Shown: piece by piece, positions 33,724 to 42,495 of the stretch
How positions within the stretch are numbered: position 1 is the stretch's first letter
Layout: every line of letters starts with the position of its first letter
Position numbers and translations under genes: made by a program
Origin: CAVOXO01 sp963700425
GTDB taxonomy: Bacteria; Actinomycetota; Acidimicrobiia; Acidimicrobiales; Microtrichaceae
NCBI GenBank assembly: GCA_963700425.1
Contig: CAVOXO010000001.1
Coordinates: forward strand, 620,001-684,000
Length of the DNA: 64,000 nucleotides
Direction: 5' to 3'
The notes under the pieces: model-generated
Database searches by the model: none
Told to the model about the DNA's origin: nothing
Seen by the model: only the letters and a program-made list of their open reading frames with translations

Positions 33724-35033
33724 TAGTCCATCCCGAGGTGGGTGATCTGGTCCTCGCCCATCATCCACCGCAGGGTGTTCTTCAGCTTCGCGAGCTGGAT
33801 GAACAGATCGTGTTCGGGGTAGAGACCCGGGGCGACCTGAGGAGACTTGAAGTAGAACGACAGCCATTCCTGGATGCCGCCGAGCCCGGCGCGCTGGGCG
33901 AGGTCGAGGAAGAGGACCAGGTCGAGGGCGAGCGGCGCGGCGAGGATCGAGTCGCGGCACAGGAAGTCGACCTTGAGCTGCATCGGGTAGCCCATCCAGC
34001 CGAACAGGTCGATGTTGTCCCAGCCCTCCTTGTTGTCACCGCGGGGCGGGTAGTAGTTGATGCGGACCTTGTGGAACACGTCTCCGTACAGCTCGGGGTA
34101 GCGCTCCGGTTCCAGCACGTCCTGGAGGACGCCGAGCTTCGACTCCTCCTTGGTCTTGAAGTTCTCTGGGTCGTCGAGGACCTCACCGTCGCGGTTGCCC
34201 AGGATGTTGGTGGAATACCAGCCGGACAGCCCCAGCATCCGGGCCTTGAGCATGGGCGCCAACACGGTCTTGATCATCGTCTGGCCCGTCTTGAAGTCCT
34301 TCCCGCAGATGGGAACGTTCCGTTCCTCGGCGAGCTTGCGGAGAGCCGGGGTGTCGACGCTGAGGTTGGGGGCGCCGTTGGCGAAGGGCACCCCTTCCAG
34401 GATCGCCGCGTAGGCGTACAGCATCGAGGGGGCGATGTCGGCGTGGTCGGCGTCGATGGCGGCCTCGAACGCCTCGATGTCGGCATGTACCGCTGACGGT
34501 TCGATGAAGATCTCGGTGGACGCGCACCAGATCATCACCATCCGCTCGACGAGATGCTTCTCCTTGAACGCCACGATGTCGGCCCTGAGCTGGTCGACCA
34601 TGGCGCGCTTGGACGTGTCGGCCATGACGTTGTCCCCGTCGAGCCGCTTTGCGTAGCGGCTCTCGAAGGCGGCGGGCATCGGCACCACGGCCCGAAGCGC
34701 GTCGGCCACGGGCTCGAGGTGACGGGACCCGTCGAGGACCCCGGCTCTGGTGGCTGCGACGTACGCATCGTCGGGGTAGGGGTCCCAGGTGCCGAAGACG
34801 ATGTCGTCGAGCGGCGTGAGTGGAACGAAGTCCTGGATCAGGGGCACCCGTTCGTCGGTGCGCTTGCCGAGTCGGATCGTGCCCATCTGGGTCAGCGATC
34901 CCACGGGTGCGGCCATGTCGCGCTTGGCCAGCTCGACACCTGCGATCAGAGTGGAGGTCACCGCTCCCAGGCCGACGCAGAGGACTCCGAGTCGTCCGTC
35001 TGCTGGTGTGACCGTGGGGGGCGTGGGCGGCAT
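33705..35033 (-). CDS. ino1: Inositol-3-phosphate synthase
   Basis: 442 aa. NAD-dependent conversion of glucose-6-phosphate to inositol-3-phosphate, the first step to inositol lipids and mycothiol. Family blocks are obvious: GVLCVGLGAVTSTLIAGV (NAD loop, about 15-32), WCASTEI and later ICGKDFKTGQTMIKTVLAPM (about 255-274), GWYSTNILGNRDG and NKEGWDNIDLFGWMGYPMQLKVDFLCRDSILAAPL (parts). Lys and Asp of GKDFKTGQT are catalytic in the family. ATG 35033 has AGGAG 5 nt upstream. The gene is 46 nt behind the SPFH gene and likely forms an operon with it and NfeD. Confidence 0.93.
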   Translation of the reverse strand: MPPTPPTVTPADGRLGVLCVGLGAVTSTLIAGVELAKRDMAAPVGSLTQMGTIRLGKRTDERVPLIQDFVPLTPLDDIVFGTWDPYPDDAYVAATRAGVLDGSRHLEPVADALRAVVPMPAAFESRYAKRLDGDNVMADTSKRAMVDQLRADIVAFKEKHLVERMVMIWCASTEIFIEPSAVHADIEAFEAAIDADHADIAPSMLYAYAAILEGVPFANGAPNLSVDTPALRKLAEERNVPICGKDFKTGQTMIKTVLAPMLKARMLGLSGWYSTNILGNRDGEVLDDPENFKTKEESKLGVLQDVLEPERYPELYGDVFHKVRINYYPPRGDNKEGWDNIDLFGWMGYPMQLKVDFLCRDSILAAPLALDLVLFLDLAQRAGLGGIQEWLSFYFKSPQVAPGLYPEHDLFIQLAKLKNTLRWMMGEDQITHLGMDYYLDED

Positions 35034-35079
35034 GGTGCTCCTAGGCGACGTCGAGGTGGACCATGAGTCTGTCCGCGCT

Positions 35080-36190
35080 TCAGCCCTCTCGCCAGCACGA
35101 TCGATCCGGTGTCGCCTCGGATGGCTCCCGGGCCGGGACCGGTCCGGTCAGGCGGGCGGGGGTGTCGGTGGTGGCGTCGGCGGCGGCGTGGAGGACGGCG
35201 GCGGCGGGGTGACGCCCGGCGGCGGTCCGGGCGGAGGAGGCGGGTTCTGTCGCGGCGTCGGCGAAGAGCTCCGCGACGCCGGCGAGGGAGGAGAGGAATC
35301 CGCTGGTGTCGTTGGGAAGGAAGATCTTCGTGGCGCGGCCGTCGGCCATCGTCTCGAGCGCCTCGAGGTACTTGATGGCGATCAGGTCGTTGGTCGGGTT
35401 GCCCTGATGGATGGCTCCGTACACCTGCGGTGATGGCGTTCGCCTCGCCGAGGGCGACGGCCTCCTGGCGGTACCGTTCCGCGTCGGCCAGGCGGCGAAT
35501 CGCTTCGGCCTGACCGTCGGCTTCGAGAACCTGCTGTTCCTTGACGCCTTCCGCCTGGAGGATGGCCGCCTGCTTCTCGCCTTCGGCCTCCATGATCGCC
35601 GACTCCCGGACGCCGTCAGCGGTGAGAACGACGGCGCGGCGGGTCCGCTCGGCCTTCATCTGCTCGTGCATGGCGCTCATCACGTCGGGTGGAGGGTCGA
35701 TCCGCTGGATCTCGACCCGTACGACCTTGACGCCCCATTTGTCGGTGGCGTCGTCGAGGATGAGTCGCAGATCGAGGTTGAGCTTGTCGCGGCTGGTGAG
35801 TGCCTGATCGAGCGTCATGTCGCCGATCACGTTGCGCAGGTTCGTCTGAGCGAGCTTCGTCACTGCCAGGATGAAGTTGGCGACGTTGTAGACCAGCCGC
35901 TGGGGATCGGTCGGCTCGTAGTAGATGACCGCGTCGACCGCCACGACCACGTTGTCGGACGTGATGACCTCCTGGGGAGGCACGTCGACGACCTGTTCAC
36001 GCATGTCGACGGTCCGCAGCGATTGGATGAACGGGATGATGAGGTGCAGCCCCGGGTCCTTGATCTCCTTGAACCGGCCGAGCTGTTCGATGATGCCCCG
36101 CTGGTAGGGGTGCACGATGCGCACACCCGATGCCGCAATGATGAACAGGAAGATCGTGACGACGATGAGAACGCCGATGCCGACGGCCAT
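35080..36190 (-). pseudogene. SPFH/stomatin-like (band 7) membrane protein with one frameshift
   Basis: From ATG 36190 (GGAGG at 6 nt) the frame shows an N-terminal membrane helix, the stomatin/prohibitin core (HPYQRGIIEQLGRFKEI, RNVIGDMTLDQALTSRD) and the helical Glu/Ala/Arg-rich coiled part to GEANAITA. Just there the frame shifts: dropping one C of CC at 35424-35425 joins it to VYGAIHQGNPTNDLIAIKYLEAL, ending at 35080. Repaired length is 369 aa, like Mycobacterium Rv1488. Such proteins make lipid microdomains with NfeD, the upstream gene. The break removes only the last third; sequencing error is the simplest explanation. Confidence 0.8.
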
Positions 36191-36191
36191 G

Positions 36192-36653
36192 TCAGGCCTC
36201 CTCGTGGTTGATGGTCTCTGCGGGGGTGACCCGCACCCGGGTTCCCACGACGTCGACGATGAGAACCTTCGACCCCGCTGCCAGGTGCGAACCGTCGATG
36301 GATTCCGCTCGCCACGACTCACCCTCGAAGTGGATCATCCCGATGTCTCCGTCGATCGCCTGGGTCACCGTTGCTTCTCTGCCGACCAGCCGAACCGCGC
36401 CCACTCCGGCGGCACTGCCCACCTTGTTCATTCGTTTCGCGAGCGGTCGGAGGGCGATGAGGGCGACGGCGGAGACGACGACGAAGGTCAGGAACTGGAT
36501 GCCGAAGTTGGCGTCGGTCCAGCTCACGAAAGCGGCGGCCAGCGCGCCGATCCCGAAGGGGAAGAGGACGAAACCGGGTGCGAGGATCTCCGCGGCCATC
36601 AGACCCACGCCCATGACGAGCCACGCGATGATCTCGATGTCCGATTGTGTCAC
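36192..36653 (-). CDS. NfeD-family membrane protein
   Basis: 153 aa from GTG 36653. Two or three helices near the N terminus (IIAWLVMGVGLMAAEILAP; FLTFVVVSAVALIAL) are followed by the small OB-fold typical of NfeD-1b (VGREATVTQAIDGDIGMIHFEGESWRAES, in parts). This short NfeD lacks the protease domain. NfeD and SPFH proteins work together in membrane microdomains and membrane protein quality control. The gene starts at GTG with GGGAGG 5 nt upstream; the longer frame to 36674 has no such site. It ends 1 nt before the SPFH gene start. Confidence 0.88.
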   Translation of the reverse strand: MTQSDIEIIAWLVMGVGLMAAEILAPGFVLFPFGIGALAAAFVSWTDANFGIQFLTFVVVSAVALIALRPLAKRMNKVGSAAGVGAVRLVGREATVTQAIDGDIGMIHFEGESWRAESIDGSHLAAGSKVLIVDVVGTRVRVTPAETINHEEA

Positions 36654-36717
36654 CACGACCTCCCGAGCCACCACCGTATCGGCAGCGGACGCCGCCGACG
36701 TGGGACTGGTTGTGCAA

Positions 36718-37491
36718 CTAGTGGACGGTCATTCCCCCGTCGACGATGAGTGCCTGTCCGGTCATGAAACTCGACGCGTCCGAGGCGAGAAAGATCACCG
36801 GCCCGACCATCTCGTCGGGGTCGGCCAACCGTTTCATGGCGCAGGCATCGGCGATGGCCTGCTGGAACTCCTCGGGGTTGGCGCGCACCATGTCGGTGTC
36901 GACGCCGCCGGGCGCCAGGGCGTTGACGCGGATCCCCGACGGAGCCAACTCCGCGGCCATCGATCTGGTCATGGCCAGAAGGGCGGCCTTGGCGGCGATG
37001 TAGATCGAGACGAAGGCGCCCGAGGTGAACACGCCGGCCGAGATCACGTTGACGACCGAGGCATGCTCCGACGCCCGCAGATGGTCGAGCGCCGCCTGAA
37101 CCAGCAGCACCGGTCCCGTGACGTTGACGCCGTGCGACGCCGACCACGCCTCGGGGGTGATCGAACCCATGGGTTGGGCGAGAGCGTTGGCTGCGTTGTT
37201 GACGATGATGTCGATCGCCCCGAACCGGTCGACCGTCGCGTCCACCAAGGACTCGATCTCGTCGGGTCGTCCCATGTGGGTGGCGATGGCATGGACGTCG
37301 AGGCCCTCGTGACGGAGTTCGGCTGCGGTCGCCTCGCAGGCGTCGGCCTTTCGGCTGGCGATGACGACCTGGGCGCCTGCGGCGCCCAGGCCGGCGGCCG
37401 CTGCCCGGCCGATTCCCCTGCTGCCGCCGGTGACCACGGCCACCCGCCCGTCGAGGTCGAACAGCCCGCTGAGTTGATCCGCTGTGATCAT
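36718..37491 (-). CDS. Short-chain dehydrogenase/reductase (classical SDR)
   Basis: 257 aa. Cofactor motif TGGSRGIG at about 20-27, the NNAA motif near 96-99, catalytic Ser in VISAGVFTS (about 147) and the Tyr-Lys pair in YIAAK (about 164-168) are all present, so the classical Rossmann oxidoreductase is complete. ASRKAD following the second strand suggests NADP(H). The C-terminal VFLASD/DGGMTVH block is that of the 3-oxoacyl-ACP reductase-like group. Substrate unknown. It is downstream of nothing co-directional nearer than NfeD, whose start is 64 nt away on the same strand; an operon is possible. Confidence 0.9.
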   Translation of the reverse strand: MITADQLSGLFDLDGRVAVVTGGSRGIGRAAAAGLGAAGAQVVIASRKADACEATAAELRHEGLDVHAIATHMGRPDEIESLVDATVDRFGAIDIIVNNAANALAQPMGSITPEAWSASHGVNVTGPVLLVQAALDHLRASEHASVVNVISAGVFTSGAFVSIYIAAKAALLAMTRSMAAELAPSGIRVNALAPGGVDTDMVRANPEEFQQAIADACAMKRLADPDEMVGPVIFLASDASSFMTGQALIVDGGMTVH

Positions 37492-37627
37492 CGGGACATC
37501 GTTCCAGCAACCCGACTCCACCGCCACCGCGCCGGAACGGTGGCGAGGGAGCGGGCGACCTCGACTCGTCGGTACCATCCCCCGGTGCCGCGTCGGCCCG
37601 TTGAGCGGACGGCACGGAGCCCACTTC

Positions 37628-38626
37628 GTGTACGACATCATCCGCAGCCTCCTCGTCCTCGCCGTTCCCGCCGGTATCGGGGCGTTGGTCGCCTGGCGTG
37701 GATGGTGGGGAGATCCGGCGACGCTGACCAAGGCGCTGAATCGGTTCGCGGTCGACGTCGCGTTCCCGATGCTCATCATCTCGGGCATCGCGGGAGTCGG
37801 TGGCGACCTGCCCCGTTCCCCCTGGTTCTGGCTGGCGGTACCGGTGGTCGATGCGGTGGCGATCGCGACGATTCTGGCGACCGGTTCCCGACGTGCCCGC
37901 GGCCGTCGGGCGACCGCCTCGCTGGTTGCCATCTTCCCCAACTCCGCCTATCTCGGTCTTCCCCTGGTGGTGGGCGTGTACGGGATCGACGTCCGTCCGG
38001 CGGCGTCGGCATGGGTGGCGATCCAGGTCGGGCTGGCGGTCGCGGTCGGCCCTGCGATGCTGGCGTGGTCGACGCGCCCCGACGAGCCGGACGGTCAGTC
38101 CGCTCTCAGGGCTCTGGCGGGCGACCTGCCGCTCCTGTTGCGGCGGCCTCTCGTGTTGGCCCCTCTCATCGGGTTGGCCGCGCGGGGCGTCGGGGGCGGC
38201 GTCTCGAACGCGGTGACCGACATCTCCGAGCCGATAGGAAGGGCGGCGTCGCCCGTCGCCCTCTTCGTGCTGGGCATCTACTGCGTGGTCCACGCCGCGG
38301 ATGTGGGCGCGGTGCGGCGGGCCGCTGCGGGGCATTCGCTCTGGCGGATGGCCGCGGTGCCCGCCCTGGCGTTGGCGTTCGCCCTGGCCATGACGGCCAC
38401 CTCGCAGTGGTCGACGGAGCTGGCCGCGGTGTTCGTCGCCCTGTTCTCGATGCCTGCGGGCATCACCACGTTCTCTCTGACCTTCGATGCGGTGGAGGCG
38501 TCGGAGACCGGGCGTGACGACGCCACGGTGGTCGCCGCCACGATCGTGGTGACGAGCATCGTCGCCCTCGTCTCGATCCCGGCCACCGTCGCAGTTGTCG
38601 ACGCGTTGCTGGTCGCATCAACATGA
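37628..38626 (+). CDS. AEC-family (auxin efflux carrier-like) transporter
   Basis: 332 aa, about ten transmembrane helices in two five-helix halves. Family features: TLTKALNRFAVDVAFPMLIISGIAG in helix 2-3, ASLVAIFPNSAYLGLPLVVGVYG with the conserved N-x-x-x-L-G-x-P motif (about 105-115), and the second half ending GITTFSLTFDAVEA. Members carry carboxylic acids such as malate; none of the actinobacterial ones is well characterised. GTG 37628 has GGAG about 8 nt upstream. Its stop overlaps the start of cutA (ATGA), an unexpected coupling. Confidence 0.86.
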   Translation: MYDIIRSLLVLAVPAGIGALVAWRGWWGDPATLTKALNRFAVDVAFPMLIISGIAGVGGDLPRSPWFWLAVPVVDAVAIATILATGSRRARGRRATASLVAIFPNSAYLGLPLVVGVYGIDVRPAASAWVAIQVGLAVAVGPAMLAWSTRPDEPDGQSALRALAGDLPLLLRRPLVLAPLIGLAARGVGGGVSNAVTDISEPIGRAASPVALFVLGIYCVVHAADVGAVRRAAAGHSLWRMAAVPALALAFALAMTATSQWSTELAAVFVALFSMPAGITTFSLTFDAVEASETGRDDATVVAATIVVTSIVALVSIPATVAVVDALLVAST

Positions 38627-38970
38627 CCGGCATGACCGACACGGCCGGGACCAGCCCCGAAGTGGTCGTCGTGACGACGACGTGCCCCGACAACGCCACC
38701 GCGAACCGCATCGCCGTGACGCTGGTCGAGCGACGACTCGCGGCATGCGTGCAGCTCTCGCCACTCACCAGCGTCTACCGATGGGAGGGAGACGTGGTCA
38801 CCGAAGGGGAGGTGGCCCTCGCCGCCAAGACCCCGCGACGCCTCGCCGACGAGGCCACCCGGTGTATCCGCGAGGCGCATCCCTACGAGCTGCCCGAGAT
38901 ACTCGTCAGTGCCGACGTCGAGGGGGATGACGCCTACCTGGCGTGGGTGGTGGCGGAGACAGCGCGATAG
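38623..38970 (+). CDS. cutA: CutA1-family divalent-cation tolerance protein
   Basis: 115 aa. CutA signature: VVVTTTCPDNATANRIAVTLVERRLAACVQLSP at about 15-47 (in parts: ERRLAACVQL), then TSVYRWEGDV (about 50-59), and HPYELPEIL near 90-98. The protein forms very stable trimers with a ferredoxin-like fold; the link to copper tolerance is old and disputed. The ATG overlaps the transporter's TGA. It is followed by the methyltransferase with only 10 nt between stop and start. Confidence 0.95.
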   Translation: MTGMTDTAGTSPEVVVVTTTCPDNATANRIAVTLVERRLAACVQLSPLTSVYRWEGDVVTEGEVALAAKTPRRLADEATRCIREAHPYELPEILVSADVEGDDAYLAWVVAETAR

Positions 38971-38973
38971 CTT
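38968..38973 (+). promoter_or_regulatory. Putative -10 TAGCTT, leaderless start
   Basis: TAGCTT overlaps the end of cutA and lies 7 nt before GTG 38981. Confidence 0.35.
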
Positions 38974-38980
38974 CACCGTC

Positions 38981-39715
38981 GTGTCGCTGACCCAACCCAC
39001 CGCGCCGCTCGACGGACCGGACGAGACCCGAGCGGCGGTGTCGCTCATTCCGGTCTGGCGGCACAGGATCCCGGTCGGCCACGGAATCGTGACGCCGGGC
39101 ACCGAGGACACCGAATCAGAGCTCCGACGCCTCGGCGTGCCCCGCGACCTCGCCGGTCGGAGGGTCCTCGACGTCGGGTGTTCCGATGGCTTCTACTCGT
39201 TCGTGTGCGAGCAGCGGGGCGCGGACGTCGTGGCCATGGACGACGAGAGCTCGCTCCTCGCCGGGGACGATCAGCTCAACGGGTTCGGGGTCGCCTCCCG
39301 CCTGCGGGGCTCGGCCGTCGAGTACCGGGTCGGCGACGTCCACGATCTGAGCGGCGCCGGAGTCGAGGGCCCCTTCGACCTGATCCTCTTCGTCAACGTC
39401 CTCTACCACCTCGAGAACCCGGTTCGGGCCCTGCGCCAGCTGGCTTCGGTCGCCCGTCCCGGATCGACTCTCGTCCTCAAGACCTACTACCGGACCGATG
39501 CCCGGGTGTGGCTGCGGGGCCGGTGTCTCGGGGTCGACGTGTCGCGGGCCCCCAAGTGGTGGTTCTTCCCGACCGACGAGCTCGGAGGAGACCCCACGAA
39601 CTGGTGGGCGCCCAACCGAGCTGCGGTCGCCGCCCTGTTGGATGCCACCGGCTGGGACGTCCGCTTCACCGGGACATGGAGAGACCGGATCTACGCCCAT
39701 GGAACCCGGCGGTAG
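38981..39715 (+). CDS. SAM-dependent methyltransferase, CmoB/DUF1698-like
   Basis: 244 aa. Motif I VLDVGCSDGFYSF at about 69-81 and GADVVAMDDESS mark a class I methyltransferase; motif IV FDLILFVNVLYHLENP (in part: LFVNVLYHLENP) is that of tRNA-wobble-uridine carboxymethyl/methyltransferases related to CmoB, and the N-terminal WRHRIPVGHGIVTPG resembles the TPG loop of that group. Target molecule unknown; tRNA U34 is a guess only. GTG 38981 has TAGCTT 7 nt upstream. No partner CmoA-like gene is nearby. Confidence 0.82.
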   Translation: MSLTQPTAPLDGPDETRAAVSLIPVWRHRIPVGHGIVTPGTEDTESELRRLGVPRDLAGRRVLDVGCSDGFYSFVCEQRGADVVAMDDESSLLAGDDQLNGFGVASRLRGSAVEYRVGDVHDLSGAGVEGPFDLILFVNVLYHLENPVRALRQLASVARPGSTLVLKTYYRTDARVWLRGRCLGVDVSRAPKWWFFPTDELGGDPTNWWAPNRAAVAALLDATGWDVRFTGTWRDRIYAHGTRR

Positions 39716-39769
39716 AGCTGCCCGCGCTGCGGTCGGTCCGGCGTTCACGCTCTGAGGTCGACACCCCTG

Positions 39770-41347
39770 TCAACCGAATGCGCCCCGCTCGCTCGACCTG
39801 ACCCGCTCCAAACCGGGACGCCCCCGCACCACACGGAAGGTGGCGATCGTCGTCGCGGTGGCATCCTCGCGAGCGGTGTCGACCCGGCGGATGGAGAAGG
39901 TCGTCTCCTCGGGTGTGACGTCCACCGTGACCCACCCCTGATCGATCAGATTGATGTACCCCATATCGGGGTTCTGTCCGATGATCCAGTCCTCGCCCAC
40001 CCCGATGATGGCCTCGGCGACCTCGGTGGGGAGGTCCTCGAAGTAGGCGCGGCGCACGTCGGGGTCCGCCGTCATCGACCCGGCGACCACATCGGTGGCG
40101 ATCACGGGAGATCCGGGTGCCGGTCTCAGGTCGGCCGCCATGGCGACGTGGGTGTGACCCGAACAGAACGCCGTGTCGGTGACGCCGTTGTCGCGGAGAT
40201 GGGCCAGGAGGTCGCGCCTCTCCCGGGCGAAGTTGTCCCAGGCCTCGTTCGGTGCGTGGACGCCGACGTCGGGAGGTAGAGAAGGATCGAGCCCCCGAAG
40301 CCATTCGAGATCGAGGAGCTTCCAGACGTTGATGTTGTAGGGGTTGCCGATCAGCCGCCATGTCGCCGCCGAGGCGGTGAGCCCATCCGTGAGCCAGCGG
40401 AACTGGGGACCGCCGAGGGTGGTGCGCGTCGGCTCCCAACGAGCGGACAGGACGGGCGGGTCGCGGTGGGCACGAACGTCGATCATGAAGATGTCGGCGA
40501 GGGCGCCCCACGAGAACGATCGTTGCGGTTCGCGCCCACCGGGGTCGAGAACCGGGAAGTGGTCGAACCAGGCCTGTTTGGCGTGGGAGAAGCGTGGCTC
40601 GGGCATCGTCGAGTCGACGCCGTTGACGAACTCGCCGTCGTCCCACATGGCGACGATCGGTACCTGCGCCTGGAGGTCGCGCAGCAACGGTTGTCGGTGC
40701 CAGCGCCGGTACGTCGAGCGATAGTCCTCGAGCGACACGGTTCCCTCGTCCGACACGTAGACGTAGTCCCCGAGGTGCATCAGGAAGTCGACGTTCTCGT
40801 CGACGATGTTCCGGTGTGCCGCGAACCAGCTGTGGTCGTTGATCTGCTGGCACGACCCGAACGCGAAGCGGAGGTGGTCGACATCAGCCTCCGGCGCGGG
40901 AGACGTCCGCAGGCGTCCCACCCGGGAGGCACCGGCGTCGGTCTCGAACCGGTACCAGTACCAGCGGTCCGGCTGCAGGCCGCTCACCAGGACCTTCACA
41001 CAGTGGTCCGCGTCGGCGGATGCGGTGGCGGTCCCGCCGGCTCTGAGAACCGACATCGACTCGTCGTCTCCGACCATCCAGGTGACCGCCCGGTCGGCTG
41101 CGTCGGCGGGGCGGACGAGGCGGGTCCAGATCACGGCGCCGTCGGGGAGCGGGTCCCCCGCCATCACTCCATCGGGGAAGGGCCCGGTGTCGGGCATCCC
41201 CGGAGGCGGGCCGACCGACGGAGTCGGCGGAGCGCACGAACTCAGCGCGGCCGGAGCGGCTCCGAGGGCGGCCATGGCCGCGATGAGTTGGCGGCGTGAC
41301 ATGCCCCGCCCGTCGCCCGCCTGGACCGCAACGTCTCGGTTCCCCAT
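39770..41347 (-). CDS. PhoD-family phosphatase-like protein with altered active-site motifs
   Basis: 525 aa. Tat-type signal (SRRQLIAAM) and lipobox-like LSSC at about 37 suggest export and lipidation. It aligns with the PhoD at 14149 over the core: FGSCQQIND, HLGDYVYVS, SYRRWHR-type motif, FMIDVRAHRDP and SGHTHVAMA. Two changes stand out: WDDHE becomes WDDGE and GDVH becomes GHTH. The first should weaken catalysis or metal binding; the second keeps a His pair. It may be a phosphodiesterase with different metals or an inactive relative. ATG 41347 has TACGCT 6 nt upstream; an inner ATG at 41302 also starts a Tat signal. Confidence 0.85.
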   Translation of the reverse strand: MGNRDVAVQAGDGRGMSRRQLIAAMAALGAAPAALSSCAPPTPSVGPPPGMPDTGPFPDGVMAGDPLPDGAVIWTRLVRPADAADRAVTWMVGDDESMSVLRAGGTATASADADHCVKVLVSGLQPDRWYWYRFETDAGASRVGRLRTSPAPEADVDHLRFAFGSCQQINDHSWFAAHRNIVDENVDFLMHLGDYVYVSDEGTVSLEDYRSTYRRWHRQPLLRDLQAQVPIVAMWDDGEFVNGVDSTMPEPRFSHAKQAWFDHFPVLDPGGREPQRSFSWGALADIFMIDVRAHRDPPVLSARWEPTRTTLGGPQFRWLTDGLTASAATWRLIGNPYNINVWKLLDLEWLRGLDPSLPPDVGVHAPNEAWDNFARERRDLLAHLRDNGVTDTAFCSGHTHVAMAADLRPAPGSPVIATDVVAGSMTADPDVRRAYFEDLPTEVAEAIIGVGEDWIIGQNPDMGYINLIDQGWVTVDVTPEETTFSIRRVDTAREDATATTIATFRVVRGRPGLERVRSSERGAFG

Positions 41348-41353
41348 CGTCGA

Positions 41354-41359
41354 AGCGTA
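41354..41359 (-). promoter_or_regulatory. Putative -10 TACGCT, leaderless start
   Basis: On the minus strand TACGCT reads from 41359 to 41354, 6 nt before ATG 41347. Confidence 0.42.
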
Positions 41360-41387
41360 CGCTCCGGCGACCGCACAGGACAGTGGC

Positions 41388-42446
41388 TCAGAGTTCGGGG
41401 AAACACGCGCCCCGACCGAGTTGGTTCAGCCCCGTGAGGTCGCCGTCAGCGAAGTCGGTGACCTCTGGCGAACCCGTGGGGTTCATGATCTGGTCGGGGT
41501 CGTCGACATGATCGAGACCGACGAGGTGGCCGAGCTCGTGGAGGATCACGGACTCCGCCGACGCTCGACCCTGGGTCCTGCGGATCTCCTCGATCTGGGG
41601 GCCGTCGAGAGCGACGGTCCCCGTCACGTACACACCTGTCCTGCGGCCCCGCGGATCATCGATCTCGATCCAGGTGCTCCCCGCGAACCCCGCCACCGAT
41701 CCGGCCAGGGTCGGTGCATCGTCGGGTGTCGTCCACCAGATCACCACCGGTGCCCACCGGTCGCCGTAGACCTCGGGTTGGAAGGCCGCTCTGGCCTCTG
41801 ACGGGGGTTCGTCGCTGGGCCCCTCGGCCTCGAAGGCGAGCCCGGTGACCGCCCCGACCCGTGCAATGGCGTCGGCCAGGAGATCGGAGGCCCCCGCGGG
41901 TGCGTGCTCCGCGTTGACCACGAAGGGGATGGGGCGGCAGGGGTCGTAGGCGACGGGATCGTCGGTGCCGGGCTGTTTCGCCACGAATCGGTGGGGCCCT
42001 CCGGCCCGGGGCGCCGCAGCGGGTTCGCCCAACGGCTCGTTCTGCGACGCGCGACTCGGGGTCGGTCGATCCACACCGGCGTCGCGTAGCCCCATCGCGT
42101 CGACCGTCATGTCGCCGACCGGACCAGCGTTCTCACTGGATGTCTCCGGGGGAGGAGCGACCCTGTCGAGGGCCAGGCCGCCCGCGATCAGGGCGATGAC
42201 GGCCCCGATGGCGATGGCGCGGGTGCGAAATCGACGCCAGCGTGTCGTCCGGTGGATCCCCGCCGCGTCGGCGCGGTCTGAGGAGCGCTGGGCCTCGAGT
42301 GCGAGGACTCGGCGCTCATGGTCGGCGACGCGACGCCGTTCCTCGGCGGACGGCTCGGCGATGGGGGCCGCGTCGACAAAGGTGTCGTCGAAGACCGTAT
42401 CGTCCCACGTGGGATCCCACGCCGGATCGTTTTCGTCGTCGGACAC
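41388..42446 (-). CDS. Matrixin-like zinc metalloprotease, single-pass membrane protein
   Basis: 352 aa. A cytosolic acidic N terminus (Asp/Glu rich, residues 1-65) precedes one transmembrane helix IAIGAVIALIAGGLAL (about 76-91), a disordered stretch and an outside metzincin domain. The zinc motif HELGHLVGLDH is at 303-313 and the Met-turn region reads QIMNPTG (about 318), both complete. It should cleave proteins outside the membrane; no propeptide cysteine switch is evident. GTG 42446 has TAGGCT 7 nt upstream. It lies 41 nt before (in the same direction as) the PhoD-like gene. Confidence 0.86.
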   Translation of the reverse strand: MSDDENDPAWDPTWDDTVFDDTFVDAAPIAEPSAEERRRVADHERRVLALEAQRSSDRADAAGIHRTTRWRRFRTRAIAIGAVIALIAGGLALDRVAPPPETSSENAGPVGDMTVDAMGLRDAGVDRPTPSRASQNEPLGEPAAAPRAGGPHRFVAKQPGTDDPVAYDPCRPIPFVVNAEHAPAGASDLLADAIARVGAVTGLAFEAEGPSDEPPSEARAAFQPEVYGDRWAPVVIWWTTPDDAPTLAGSVAGFAGSTWIEIDDPRGRRTGVYVTGTVALDGPQIEEIRRTQGRASAESVILHELGHLVGLDHVDDPDQIMNPTGSPEVTDFADGDLTGLNQLGRGACFPEL

Positions 42447-42453
42447 GGCCCGG

Positions 42454-42459
42454 AGCCTA
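42454..42459 (-). promoter_or_regulatory. Putative -10 TAGGCT, leaderless start
   Basis: On the minus strand TAGGCT reads from 42459 to 42454, 7 nt before GTG 42446. Confidence 0.42.
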
Positions 42460-42495
42460 CGGGCGGGGTGTGCCGCGCCGCCCGCGGACGCGGCG

